From Marmoricola endophyticus (GTDB taxonomy: Bacteria > Actinomycetota > Actinomycetes > Propionibacteriales > Nocardioidaceae): a stretch of 64,000 nt of DNA. A program made the position numbers and the translations under genes. How positions within the stretch are numbered: position 1 is the first letter of the stretch; the number at the start of each line of letters is the position of its first letter. Below are positions 45,064 to 53,756 of this stretch, in pieces. The DNA is taken from contig NZ_BMKQ01000001.1 of the NCBI RefSeq assembly GCF_014644415.1, positions 2,553,119 to 2,617,118 on the forward strand, in the 5' to 3' direction. Below the pieces are notes generated by a model. That model made no database searches. It had not been told where the DNA came from and saw only the letters and a program-made list of their open reading frames with translations.

Positions 45064-46502
45064 CACTCGCCATCCTCTCGCTCCGTCGGCCGGCTGTCGT
45101 CGGCGGCCACCACGCGGCCGGCGTCGATCGTGAGCACGCGGTGGGTGCGTCGGCGCAGCTCCGCCAGGTCGTGACCGATCAGCAGGAGGGCCGAGTCGTG
45201 TCGCGCACGGTGCTCCTCGAGGCGGTCGAGGACCGTCGCCGCGGTGTCGGGGTCCAGTCCGCTGGTGACCTCGTCGCAGAGCAGCACCCGGGGCCGGGCG
45301 AGGAGAGCGCGTGCGAGGGCCGCGCGGCGCAGCTGCCCACCGGAGAGCTCGTGCGGTCGCCGGTGCACCTCGGCGGTGGACAGCCCGAGTGCGCCCAGCT
45401 CGGCGAGGGCCTCCTCGCGGGCGGCCGCGCGGGGTCGACGGCGGAGCAGGACGGCCGTCCGCGCGACCTGGTCGACGACCGCGAGCTGGGGCTCGAACGA
45501 GGCGGTCGCCTCCTGCCAGACGTACTGGCAGGAGGCGACCTGCTCTCGCGACCGCCGGGCCAGGGTGCCGACCCGGTGGCCCAGCAGGTGCACGCTGCCC
45601 TCGCTCGGCGCGAGCAGGCCGGCAGCAGCCCGGGCCAGGGTCGTCTTGCCGGCGCCGGAGCGCCCGACCAGACCGAGTGCCTCCCCTGGCTGCAGACGCA
45701 GGTCGACCTGTGCGACGAGCTCACGGCCTCGGGCCCGGACGCCCAGGCTTCGCAGCTCCAGGGCCGGCGCCGCGATGCACGGCGGACGCGGCAGCCTCGG
45801 AGAGGCGGCCGACGCGAGCCGGACCGGGGCCGCTCGTACGCCGCCGTCGCGGATCTCCAGCACCTCGTCGGCCAGCCGGTCGGCCACCGAGCGGTCGTGG
45901 GTGACCACGAGGGCGGCTACCCCCTCGTCGACCAGGCCTCGGAGCGTGTCCACGACGAGCGCCGCACTCTCCGTGTCCAGCCCGGTGGTGGGCTCGTCGA
46001 GGACGAGCAGGTCCGGTGCCGTGGTGAGCACGTGCGCGAGCGCGAGACGGGTGCGCTGGCCGCCGGAGAGCTCGGTGGGGAAGCGCCGCAGGGGCGTCCC
46101 GGGCTCGGCCAGCAGCTCGTCCAGCCCGGCGTGACGGAGCGCGGAGGTCACCTCGTCCTGCAGCCAGCCACGGCGCGAGCGGCCGGGCGGCCGGGCACCG
46201 TGGATCCGGACGAGCTCCCGCAGGGAGGAGCCGATCCGGTGCGCCGGGTTGAGGGTCTCGGCGGCGTCCTGCGGCAGGTAGCCGGCGCGGGTCCCGGCGT
46301 CCGTGATCCGGCCGGAGGTCGTCAGCGAGGCGGGCAGGGCGTCGGCCACGCTGCGGGCCAGCGTGGTCTTCCCCGCGCCGGACGGGCCGACCAGCACCGT
46401 GCAGCGGCCGGCACGCAGGTCGAGGTCGACGTCGTGGAGGATCGTCGCACTCCCGGCGCGGACCGTGAAGCCGCGCGCCGCGACGAGCACGGGGTCAGCC
46501 AC
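45063..46502 (-). CDS. Fused Dpp/Nik-type ABC ATPase (two ATPase domains)
   Basis: A 479-residue protein with two complete ABC domains. Domain 1 has GPSGAGKTT, LSGGQRTRLAL and VLDEPTTGLD; domain 2 (from about 245) has GRSGAGKTT, LSGGQLRRAAL and LCDEVTSGLD. It is a fusion of the DppD- and DppF-type subunits of peptide/nickel importers. It serves the two permeases upstream. The GTG start lies eight bases inside the second permease gene. Confidence 0.92.
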   Translation of the reverse strand: MADPVLVAARGFTVRAGSATILHDVDLDLRAGRCTVLVGPSGAGKTTLARSVADALPASLTTSGRITDAGTRAGYLPQDAAETLNPAHRIGSSLRELVRIHGARPPGRSRRGWLQDEVTSALRHAGLDELLAEPGTPLRRFPTELSGGQRTRLALAHVLTTAPDLLVLDEPTTGLDTESAALVVDTLRGLVDEGVAALVVTHDRSVADRLADEVLEIRDGGVRAAPVRLASAASPRLPRPPCIAAPALELRSLGVRARGRELVAQVDLRLQPGEALGLVGRSGAGKTTLARAAAGLLAPSEGSVHLLGHRVGTLARRSREQVASCQYVWQEATASFEPQLAVVDQVARTAVLLRRRPRAAAREEALAELGALGLSTAEVHRRPHELSGGQLRRAALARALLARPRVLLCDEVTSGLDPDTAATVLDRLEEHRARHDSALLLIGHDLAELRRRTHRVLTIDAGRVVAADDSRPTEREDGE

Positions 46503-47325
46503 GGCGCGCGGTGCGGGTCCACCGGAGCCGGTCCGGACCGCCGAGCACCGCGTCGCCCAGCAGGTTGAGGCCGAGCACGAGCGCGACGATCAGGAGCGCG
46601 GGGAGCGCGACCGACCAGGGGGCGAGGGAGAGGCCGTCCTTGTTGGCGGCCACGGACACCGCCCAGTCCGGCGAGGTGGTGTCGAAGCCGATGCCGATGA
46701 AGTTCGCGGAAGCCAGGACGTAGATCGCTGCGGTGAGACGGACACCGAGGTCGGCGGCGACCGGCCTGGCCAGCCGACCGGCGGCGTGCCGGGCGTACCG
46801 GTCCAGCAGACCGGCGCCCTGCAGGCGCAGCGCGTCCATCGCCGGCCCCTGGACGACGTCCCTCGCGGCCATCCGTACGAAGCGTGCGATCGGGGCGACC
46901 AGCGTCAGCCCCACCGCGACCGCGATAGCGACACCCGAGCCGTCCGAGCGCAGCGCGGCGACGAGCACCACCAGCAGGGAGGGGAAGCACAGCGCCACGT
47001 CGACCGGTCGCATGAGGAGGTCGTCGACCCAGGCGTGGCGCGTGGTGGCGGCGGCCAGCCCCACGACGGAGCCGACGAGGTACGCCGCGGCCACCGTCAG
47101 GCCCGCGGTGACGACCAGCGGGCGCCCGCCCTCGAGCACGGCGGCCAAGACGTCGCGTCCGAGCCGGTCGGTGCCGAACGGCGACCAGGTGGAGCTCGAG
47201 AACGGTGCCTGGGGGGAGTCCGGCGCGAGGTGGGCGACCCAGGGTCCGGCGAGGGCGACCGCGAGCGGGACGACCAGGAGCGCACCGACGACCACGCGGC
47301 CGATCCACCGCGTGCCGGTGCTCAC
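46495..47325 (-). CDS. ABC importer permease 2 (DppC/NikC type)
   Basis: A 276-residue permease with five to six spans. The N terminus carries the DppC-type HLAPDSPQAPFSSSTWSPFG followed by TDRLGRDVL, and the EAA loop reads MDALRLQGAGLLDRYARHA. GTG 47325 overlaps the previous stop (GTGA). It forms the channel with permease 1. Confidence 0.91.
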   Translation of the reverse strand: MSTGTRWIGRVVVGALLVVPLAVALAGPWVAHLAPDSPQAPFSSSTWSPFGTDRLGRDVLAAVLEGGRPLVVTAGLTVAAAYLVGSVVGLAAATTRHAWVDDLLMRPVDVALCFPSLLVVLVAALRSDGSGVAIAVAVGLTLVAPIARFVRMAARDVVQGPAMDALRLQGAGLLDRYARHAAGRLARPVAADLGVRLTAAIYVLASANFIGIGFDTTSPDWAVSVAANKDGLSLAPWSVALPALLIVALVLGLNLLGDAVLGGPDRLRWTRTARRG

Positions 47326-48269
47326 GCGCGCAGGCGGCGGGGCACCATGCGCTGCCCGGCCAGGTCGATGAGGGAGTTGACCACGATCGCGACGAGGCCG
47401 ATCACCAGGACCAGGCCGAGGATCACCGGCTGGTCGCGGTTGCCGATCGCGTCCAGCAGGGTGGTCGAGACACCGGGCACCGCGAAGACGGCCTCGACCA
47501 CGAGGACCCCCGAGATCAGGCTGTCGCCGGTGCGACCGAGGTCCTGCATCGCCGGCGCCAGGGCGTTCGGGCCGATGTGCCGCAGCAGCAGCGACCAGCG
47601 GGGCACGCCGAGCCGCTCGGCCTGGACGACGTACGGCGCCCCGACCTGGTCGATGACGCCCGCGCGTACGAGCCGTACGAGCGGCGCCGAGACCCGGGCC
47701 ACCATCACGACCAGGGGGAGGACCAGGAACCGGGGGTCGCGCAGCACCTGCCCCACGTCGACGCCGACGAACGTCGCCGGCAGGAGCCGCCAGGAGAGCG
47801 CCAGCCAGAACACCAGCGCGACGGCGAGCACGAAGTCGGGCACCGAGTCGAGCGCGATGCTCACGGTGGTGATCGCACGGTCCGTACGGCTGCCGGGCCG
47901 GAGTCCGGCGACGAAGCCGCCGCCCAGCGCGATCGGGACCAGCAGGAGCGTCGTGGCCGCCGCGAGGGCCCCGCTGACGAGGAGCGGGCCGGTGATCACC
48001 TCGGTCACCGGCCGCCCCTGGGCGTACGAGGTGCCGAGGTCCCCGGTCGCCGCGTGCCCGACCCACTCGACGAACCGCGCGGCTGGGGCGGTGTCGAGCC
48101 CGAGCACCTCCCGGGTCTCCTGGCGCTGGGCCGCCGTGGTGAGGTCGCTGCTCTGGACGTCGGCTGCGTCGCCGGGCAGGAGCAGCGAGGTCGCGAAGAT
48201 GCCGACCAGCAGCACGACGACCTGGAGTGCGCCGATGAGGGCGCGGCGGGCAGCGAAACGGGCGACCAC
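47322..48269 (-). CDS. ABC importer permease 1 (DppB/NikB type)
   Basis: A 315-residue permease with six spans, a long outer loop after span 1 (about 35-100, with GDLGTSYAQGRPV) as in DppB, and an EAA loop YVVQAERLGVPRWSLLLRHI. The start is GTG 48269, 15 bases after the methyltransferase stop. It belongs to the importer operon read from the riboswitch at 50.7 kb. Confidence 0.92.
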   Translation of the reverse strand: MVARFAARRALIGALQVVVLLVGIFATSLLLPGDAADVQSSDLTTAAQRQETREVLGLDTAPAARFVEWVGHAATGDLGTSYAQGRPVTEVITGPLLVSGALAAATTLLLVPIALGGGFVAGLRPGSRTDRAITTVSIALDSVPDFVLAVALVFWLALSWRLLPATFVGVDVGQVLRDPRFLVLPLVVMVARVSAPLVRLVRAGVIDQVGAPYVVQAERLGVPRWSLLLRHIGPNALAPAMQDLGRTGDSLISGVLVVEAVFAVPGVSTTLLDAIGNRDQPVILGLVLVIGLVAIVVNSLIDLAGQRMVPRRLRA

Positions 48270-48284
48270 GAGACCGGTACGCCG

Positions 48285-49061
48285 TCAGGCCAGCCCGACG
48301 ACGACCCGGTCGTCGCCGTACTGCCACAGCGTCCCGGCCTCGGCGAAGCCGGAGGCCAGGAGGAGGTCGACCCAGTCCCGGACCGTGGCGCGACGCTCGA
48401 CGACGTGCACGAAGCCGCCCGCACGCTCGGCCACGAGCGCAGCCAGCTCGGGGGCCCGCTCCACGGCGGACCACCACTCCTCCCAGTCCTCGTGCCCGCG
48501 GGTGCCGGCGCGCTGGGCGCGGCGTACGGTCATCCGCCTGGCCAGCGCGTCCAGCCGCGGACCGCTCTCTCCCTCGTAGAGGTGGTCGGCGTCGACCAGC
48601 AGCCCGCCGGGGGCCACCTCCTGGGCGCAGCGTGCGAGCAACGCCCGCAGGTCGTCGACGTCCATCCAGTGCAGCGCGGTGGAGCTCACGAACACGTCGG
48701 GCGCGCGGTCCAGGCCGAGGCAGTCGTACCAGCCGTCGTCGCGCAGGTCGGCCAGCACGGTCCGCAGCCTGTCGTCGGGGCGCGCGAGGTTCCCGAGTGC
48801 GAGCAGCAGCGGATCGGCGTCGACACCGACCACACGGGCCTCGGGCAGCCGGTCGAGCAGCCGGTGGGCCAGCGACCCCGGGCCGATGCCGAGGTCGACG
48901 ACCAGTGGGTCGGGGCGGGAGACGACGTCGACCACCACGTCCAGGAGGGCCGCGAACCGCTCCTCCCGGTCGGGCATGTAGTGCTCCTGCTGACGGTCCC
49001 ACCGCTCCAGCCAGGCCGCGGCCTGCTCGGGGGTGGGGCGGCCGCTGGTGGGGGTGCTCAC
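48285..49061 (-). CDS. SAM-dependent methyltransferase inside the importer operon
   Basis: A 258-residue class I methyltransferase. The SAM site is VVDLGIGPGSLAHRLL near residue 56, with VVGVDADP ending strand 2. The core is followed by a helical cap with DWEEWWSAVE. GTG 49061 overlaps the binding-protein stop (GTGA), so it is tightly coupled to the transporter. A methyltransferase here is unusual; it may act on the imported ligand or on a metallophore, but no substrate can be read. Confidence 0.85.
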   Translation of the reverse strand: MSTPTSGRPTPEQAAAWLERWDRQQEHYMPDREERFAALLDVVVDVVSRPDPLVVDLGIGPGSLAHRLLDRLPEARVVGVDADPLLLALGNLARPDDRLRTVLADLRDDGWYDCLGLDRAPDVFVSSTALHWMDVDDLRALLARCAQEVAPGGLLVDADHLYEGESGPRLDALARRMTVRRAQRAGTRGHEDWEEWWSAVERAPELAALVAERAGGFVHVVERRATVRDWVDLLLASGFAEAGTLWQYGDDRVVVGLA

Positions 49062-50590
49062 GCCTCCACCTTGTCGAACCTCGCCCAGTCGTAGGCGTTC
49101 GGCACCCCGTCCGGGAGGTTGTCGTACGCCGTGCTGAAGGCGGTGTTCCAGGGCGTCGTGGCCCACCAGATGAAGCCGCCGCGGTCGTGCAGGATCTCGT
49201 GCATCCGGTGGTAGACCGCCGCACGCCCGTCCTCGGTGCGGGTGCCCTGGGCCTGGTCGTAGAGCCTGTCGAACTCGGGGTCGGTCCACTTCGTGTAGTT
49301 CTTCTCGGACGTGCTGAGCAGGCGCGAGGAGAAGTGGAACGGGACGGGCAGCGGACCGGACTGCCCCATCGTCATCTGCCCCTGCGTGAGCGCGTCGGTG
49401 TAGTACGTGTCCTGCGAGCCGACACGGACGCGTGCCCGTACGCCGTGCTCGGCGAGCTGGCGGGAGACCAGTGTCGCCGCCTCCAGGAACCCGTTCGCCA
49501 CGGGCGCGGCGAGCAGGTCGAAGCTCAGGTCGCGCACGCCGGCCCGGGTCAGCAGGCGTAGGCCCTCGTCGGGGTCGTGGCGGTGCGGCTCGAGGTCGTC
49601 GGCGTAGTACTGGTAGCCCCGCCCGAAGACGTCGTCGGAGACCTCCCCGGCACCCTCGAGCGCCACCTTGACCAGCTCCTCGCGGTCGATCAGGAGCATC
49701 ATCGCGCGGCGCACGTCGACGTCGTCGAACGGTGGCCGGTCGGTCTTCATCGCGAAGAAGAGCAGGCCGCTGTTCTTCCGCGCCTGCGTGTCGATGCCGG
49801 AGACGCCGTCGAGGGTGCGGCGCGCGGTCGGGGTGAGGTTGTCGGCGAAGTCGGCCTGGCCGCTGCGTACGGCGGACTGGCGCGCCTCCGGCTCGGCGCT
49901 GACGATCGAGAGCTCCTCCAACCACGGCGCACCGTCCCAGTGGTCCTCGTATCTGGTCATCCGCAGCGAGCGGCCGGGCTGGAACGAGCGGAAGCGGAAC
50001 GGGCCGGTCCCGACGGGCTTGTCGCCCAGGCGGCCGCGCTTCACGATCGCCGTCCCGATCGATGCCAGCAGGGAGGGGAGCTCGAAGGACGGCGAGGTGG
50101 TGGCGATCTCGACCGTCCGCGGCTCGACCACCCGGGACCGTCGGAGGTCGATGCCGGCGAGCGAGGACGCGGCGTTGAAGGGCTTGGCGCCCTCCTGCTT
50201 GCCGAGGATCCGCGCGAGCGTGCCGAGGACGTCCTCGCCGGTGAACGCGGTGCCGTCGTGCCAGCGCGCGTCGCGCAGGCTCAGGCGCCACCGGGTGCCG
50301 TCGGCGTCGGGCTCGGCCGTCGTCGCCAAGCGTGGCAGCGGACGCATCGTGGAGTCGATCTCGAACAGCCCGTCGTAGAGGTGCTTCGTACGGGACTCGT
50401 CGATGAACGTCGCCGCGGCCAGCTGCGGGTCGATGGTCTCCGAGGCGCCGGCGCCCTGGAAGACAGCGGTGAAGGAGCGGTCCGCCGTACGGGTGGTGCC
50501 GGAGCCGCAGCCGGCGAGCGCGAGCGCGGCCAGCCCTCCGGCTCCGGTGCCCAGCAGCGTGCGGCGATCGAGTGCGATCCGGTGCGTCAT
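49058..50590 (-). CDS. Periplasmic binding lipoprotein, peptide/nickel family
   Basis: A 510-residue solute-binding protein of the DppA/NikA family. The N terminus has twin Arg (9-10) and a lipobox LALAGC with Cys28, so it is exported, perhaps by Tat, and lipidated. Family features include DGLFEIDSTMRPLPRLA and KPVGTGPFRF. GGAGGG precedes the ATG at 50590. The cobalamin riboswitch upstream suggests that the ligand is cobalt, nickel or a corrinoid-related compound and not a food peptide. Confidence 0.92.
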   Translation of the reverse strand: MTHRIALDRRTLLGTGAGGLAALALAGCGSGTTRTADRSFTAVFQGAGASETIDPQLAAATFIDESRTKHLYDGLFEIDSTMRPLPRLATTAEPDADGTRWRLSLRDARWHDGTAFTGEDVLGTLARILGKQEGAKPFNAASSLAGIDLRRSRVVEPRTVEIATTSPSFELPSLLASIGTAIVKRGRLGDKPVGTGPFRFRSFQPGRSLRMTRYEDHWDGAPWLEELSIVSAEPEARQSAVRSGQADFADNLTPTARRTLDGVSGIDTQARKNSGLLFFAMKTDRPPFDDVDVRRAMMLLIDREELVKVALEGAGEVSDDVFGRGYQYYADDLEPHRHDPDEGLRLLTRAGVRDLSFDLLAAPVANGFLEAATLVSRQLAEHGVRARVRVGSQDTYYTDALTQGQMTMGQSGPLPVPFHFSSRLLSTSEKNYTKWTDPEFDRLYDQAQGTRTEDGRAAVYHRMHEILHDRGGFIWWATTPWNTAFSTAYDNLPDGVPNAYDWARFDKVEA

Positions 50591-50644
50591 GGCCCTCCGT
50601 CGCGACGGAGTGCCGCTCGCGCGACGTCGGTGCGAGCCCGCCCC

Positions 50645-50775
50645 TCCGCCGGAGGCAGTCCCGTGACACGAGTCAGGCGACCGGACTCACCCGTCGGTGC
50701 GGGCTCTACCGTTGCGGGACAGTGCCGGGATCTCACCGGACTTCGCTGGGGCTCGGGCCGTCGCTGCTCGACAGC
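50645..50775 (-). promoter_or_regulatory. Cobalamin riboswitch upstream of the Dpp/Nik-type importer operon
   Basis: On the minus strand the leader shows GAAGTCCGGTGAGATCCCGG, TGTCCCGCAACGGTAGAG, then GGTGAGTCCGGTCGCCTGAC and a GC-rich CTCCGGCGGAG hairpin. The first two are the conserved P4-P6 core of B12 riboswitches. The final hairpin is a candidate expression platform. The binding-protein ATG is about 55 bases further on. Ends are approximate. Confidence 0.85.
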
Positions 50776-50784
50776 GACACCGGG

Positions 50785-50814
50785 AGGCTAGGCAGGCGCG
50801 ATGTCGCCGGTCAA
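50785..50814 (-). promoter_or_regulatory. Sigma-70-type promoter of the importer operon
   Basis: On the minus strand TTGACC (50814-50809) and TAGCCT (50790-50785) are separated by 18 bases. Transcription would begin near 50778, just before the riboswitch. Confidence 0.55.
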
Positions 50815-50841
50815 GGCGAGGGAGGCGCCGGTCGGAATGTT

Positions 50842-50856
50842 TCTACGGTACGTAGA
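50842..50856. promoter_or_regulatory. TCTACG-GTA-CGTAGA palindrome, candidate BlaI-type operator
   Basis: A perfect inverted repeat lies 30 bases before the PepSY membrane-protein gene and overlaps its likely core promoter. The CTACG/CGTAG form resembles operators of BlaI/CopY repressors, and a blaI-like gene lies at 53.3 kb. The link is inference. Confidence 0.5.
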
Positions 50857-50886
50857 GTTCGGCGGTGAACCGGCCGAAGGAGCCCG

Positions 50887-52413
50887 ATGACCACAGTGAG
50901 CGCGCGTCCCTCTGAGCGGGACCCGTCGGTGCCGGCCCCCGCTCCGTCGACCTGGGCGGCACTGCGCCCCTTGCTGCTCCGGCTGCACTTCTACGCCGGG
51001 GTGCTGGTCGGCCCCTTCGTGCTCGTCGCGGCCGTGACCGGGCTGCTCTACACCGCGGCTCCACAGATCGAGCAGATCGCCTACCGCGACCTGACCCATG
51101 TACCGGTGGGCACCGGGCCGGTCGCGTCGCTGTCCGACCAGGTCGCCGCCGCGCGTGCGGCGCACCCGTCCGGTGCCGTGCTGGAGATCGACCCGCCCGA
51201 GGGTGCGGACCGCGCCACGCGGGTCGTCTTCTCCGACGCGGGAGTCCCGGCCGACTACACCATGTCGGTCTTCGTGGACCCGTACGACGCCCAGGTCGTC
51301 GGACAGGTGCGCAGCTTCGGGCAGTGGCTGGGCTTCCGCGGCTGGCTCGACGACCTGCACCGCAACCTGCACCTGGGGGCCGTGGGGCGCAACTACTCCG
51401 AGCTCGCCGCGAGCTGGCTGTGGGTGGTGGTGCTCGGAGGGCTCGCGCTCTGGTTCGGCAAGCGTCGTGGTCGTGCCCGTTCGGAGCGGGCGCGACGCAG
51501 TCAGCAGCACGTACCTGCTCGAAGCGAGCAGAGCTGGGCGCGTCGGCACCTCCTCCCCGACCTCGGTGCCCGCGGCCGGCGACGCAACCTGTCCTGGCAC
51601 GCGGTGCTGGGAGCGTGGCTGGCGCTGGGCCTTCTCGGACTCTCGGTCACCGGTCTGACCTGGTCCCGCTGGGCCGGGACGAGCATCGGCGAGGTCCGTA
51701 GCGCCTTCGACTGGCAGTCGCCGACCCCGAGCGCGACGATTCCCGGTGCGAAGCCGCCGGCGGAGGACGACGGGCACGCGGCGCACCACGGCGGGTCGGC
51801 AGCGACGGCCGGCGACGAGGTGCTCACCGACGGCGTCGGGGTCGACGGCGTCTACCGCACAGCGCGGGCTCAGGGACTGGGCAGTCCGCTGGTGCTCACC
51901 CCGCCGGCACGGACCGGGGGTGCGTGGACGGCCGCGGAGAACGAGCGCAGCTGGCCGACGCAGTACGACACCCTCACCGTCGACCCCGCCGACGGCGGCC
52001 TCGTCGATCGGGTCGACTTCGAGGACTGGCCGTTCATGGCCAAGCTGACCGACTGGGTGATCGGCGCCCACATGGGGATCCTGTTCGGTCTGGTCAACCA
52101 GCTGGCGCTCGCTCTGCTCGCCGTCGGCCTCATCGTGGTCGTGCTGCGCGGCTACCGGATGTGGTGGCAGCGGCGGCCGACCCGCGCGCGGGGAATGTGG
52201 TTCGGGCCGCTGCCCCGTCGTGGCGCCTGGCGCCGGGTGCCGAAGGGGCCACTGGCCGCGATCGTGTTCGTGGCGGTCGTGGTGGGTGTGCTGGTGCCGC
52301 TGCTCGGGATCAGCCTGCTCGCGTTCCTGCTGGTCGACGTGGTCCTCGGCCTCGTGCGCCGGCGACCGTCACGGCCACGACTCGACGACGCGGAGGAGCT
52401 GGTCGAGGCCTGA
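50887..52413 (+). CDS. PepSY-associated membrane protein
   Basis: A 508-residue protein with four predicted main spans: one after LRLHFYAGVLVGPFVL, one near residue 180, one near 245, and C-terminal spans near 400-500. Two PepSY-type extracytoplasmic parts lie between. DDLHRNLHLGAVGRNY is the conserved PepSY_TM segment with His residues. Such proteins are linked to iron or copper handling and may be membrane reductases. A His-rich HAAHHGG stretch lies near residue 297. GAAGGAG precedes the ATG. It is divergent from the B12-controlled importer. Confidence 0.88.
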   Translation: MTTVSARPSERDPSVPAPAPSTWAALRPLLLRLHFYAGVLVGPFVLVAAVTGLLYTAAPQIEQIAYRDLTHVPVGTGPVASLSDQVAAARAAHPSGAVLEIDPPEGADRATRVVFSDAGVPADYTMSVFVDPYDAQVVGQVRSFGQWLGFRGWLDDLHRNLHLGAVGRNYSELAASWLWVVVLGGLALWFGKRRGRARSERARRSQQHVPARSEQSWARRHLLPDLGARGRRRNLSWHAVLGAWLALGLLGLSVTGLTWSRWAGTSIGEVRSAFDWQSPTPSATIPGAKPPAEDDGHAAHHGGSAATAGDEVLTDGVGVDGVYRTARAQGLGSPLVLTPPARTGGAWTAAENERSWPTQYDTLTVDPADGGLVDRVDFEDWPFMAKLTDWVIGAHMGILFGLVNQLALALLAVGLIVVVLRGYRMWWQRRPTRARGMWFGPLPRRGAWRRVPKGPLAAIVFVAVVVGVLVPLLGISLLAFLLVDVVLGLVRRRPSRPRLDDAEELVEA

Positions 52414-52528
52414 TCGGCCCTGCCGGCAACGGTCACTCAGGGTCGTCCGTGTCGGCGCTGCGCGGCCTCAGCCCGCGCGAGGCGTACGGCTCGCCGCTCG
52501 TGGTTCTGCCTGGCCCCCCTGGCCGACA

Positions 52529-53278
52529 TCAGACCGCCCGGCGCGCGAAGGCGGCGCAGGTCGGTGCCGTGGCGCTCATCAGGGCGGACCGAACGGCGGC
52601 GCTCCCGATCCTCCGCGCCGCGCGATCGTCGGCCGCCGCCTCACAGAGCAGGTGGACGCGCCCACCGACCCGGGCCATGCCCGGAGCCCACGCCAGCGCT
52701 CCGGTGAGCACCTGTACGGCCCAGCGCACGCGGTCGTGCCAGAGGTCGAGGTGCGCCGCCTCGTGCTCGACCACCGCCGCCAGCTCGGTCTCGCTCAGCC
52801 GAGCGGCCAGCGACCGGTCGACCGTGATCACCGATCGTCCGTCGAGGCGGAGGGTGGCCGCGCCGGAGCGGAGCCCGACGACGAGGTGCACCTCGCGCCT
52901 CCCGACGGTGCATCGCACGGTCCGCGGGTCCGCGAGCGCCATCCGCATCCGCAGGCGCGCGGCCGCGTTGCGGCGGCTCGCCCGCTCGGCGCAGGCGAGC
53001 ACGGCGGCGAGTGCACAGCCGAGGCCCGACGCCACACCGACGCACCCGACGAAGGTCAGCACCGCCTCGCAGCCCGTGCAGCCGTCTCGCTGCCAGGTGG
53101 GGGTAGGGACGAGCATCGCTGCCACGGACGCCACCAAGGCGACGAGCCCGGTCACCGCGGCCGCGGACCCGACTGCGAGCACCAGCCCCGGCCGTCGCCC
53201 CAGCGGGAGGTTGCCCAGACCGACGGCGACCCCGGTCGCGGCGACCAGGACCGCGAGACAGAGCACGGTCGCGTTCAC
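52529..53278 (-). CDS. M56 (BlaR1-type) membrane metallopeptidase
   Basis: A 249-residue protein with about three N-terminal spans and one after the active site. HEAAHLDLWHDR carries the HExxH zinc motif. M56 peptidases work with BlaI-type repressors, cleaving them or releasing their block. There is no sensor domain after the peptidase, so the signal differs from that of classical BlaR1. The GTG at 53278 overlaps the blaI-like stop (GTGA). A 115-base gap with no visible gene separates it from the convergent PepSY gene. Confidence 0.88.
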   Translation of the reverse strand: MNATVLCLAVLVAATGVAVGLGNLPLGRRPGLVLAVGSAAAVTGLVALVASVAAMLVPTPTWQRDGCTGCEAVLTFVGCVGVASGLGCALAAVLACAERASRRNAAARLRMRMALADPRTVRCTVGRREVHLVVGLRSGAATLRLDGRSVITVDRSLAARLSETELAAVVEHEAAHLDLWHDRVRWAVQVLTGALAWAPGMARVGGRVHLLCEAAADDRAARRIGSAAVRSALMSATAPTCAAFARRAV

Positions 53279-53631
53279 GAGGAGTCCAGGGCACGGCGCA
53301 GGGCTCGGAGCTCGGTCTGGTCGAGCCGGCCGGCGAACTCCTGCAGTGCGCTCGGTCGGTCGGCGGTCGTGGCCAGAGCGGCCTCCATGGCGCCGGCCGC
53401 GGCCTGTGCCTCGGTGCGGGTCGGGGCGAAGCGCTGGCTCCGGGCCGACCCGGTGCGCTCGACCGCTCCCTTGTCGACGAGCCGGGTGAGCACGGTGAGG
53501 ACGGTGGTCAGCGCGGGACGGTCGTCGTCCTCGAACCGATCGCGGACCCAGGTCGCGGAGACCGGCTCGTCGGCTTCCCAGAGGACCCGCAGCACCGCTC
53601 GCTCCAGGTCGCCACGGCGGCGTCGTTGCAT
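53275..53631 (-). CDS. BlaI/MecI/CopY family repressor
   Basis: A 118-residue winged-helix repressor with GDLERAVLRVLWEADEPVSA and a long recognition region RPALTTVLTVLTRLVDKGAV, the BlaI hallmark. It should dimerise and release DNA when cut by the adjacent M56 peptidase. GGAGG five bases before the ATG 53631 supports the start. A likely target is the TCTACG palindrome ahead of the PepSY gene. Confidence 0.93.
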   Translation of the reverse strand: MQRRRRGDLERAVLRVLWEADEPVSATWVRDRFEDDDRPALTTVLTVLTRLVDKGAVERTGSARSQRFAPTRTEAQAAAGAMEAALATTADRPSALQEFAGRLDQTELRALRRALDSS

Positions 53632-53756
53632 CGTTCCTCCCGGGGATACCTGCCGGTGCAGGCTATCTCGGGAGCTCGGCCGGGAGCCGAGCAGGAAGCG
53701 GCGATGGCCTCCGCGGTGTCGGGCGACACGGGGCCCGCCAGACGGCTCGGCGGGCA

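Noticed and set aside
49058..50590. Plain oligopeptide-binding protein
   Set aside because: Sequence alone would allow it, but the B12 riboswitch, the FhuF-like protein and the adjacent cbtBA genes favour a metal or corrinoid-related ligand. It is kept as family-level annotation only.
52414..52528. Small gene in the gap between the PepSY and M56 genes
   Set aside because: No start with a ribosome binding site and no coding signature were visible in the 115 bases.
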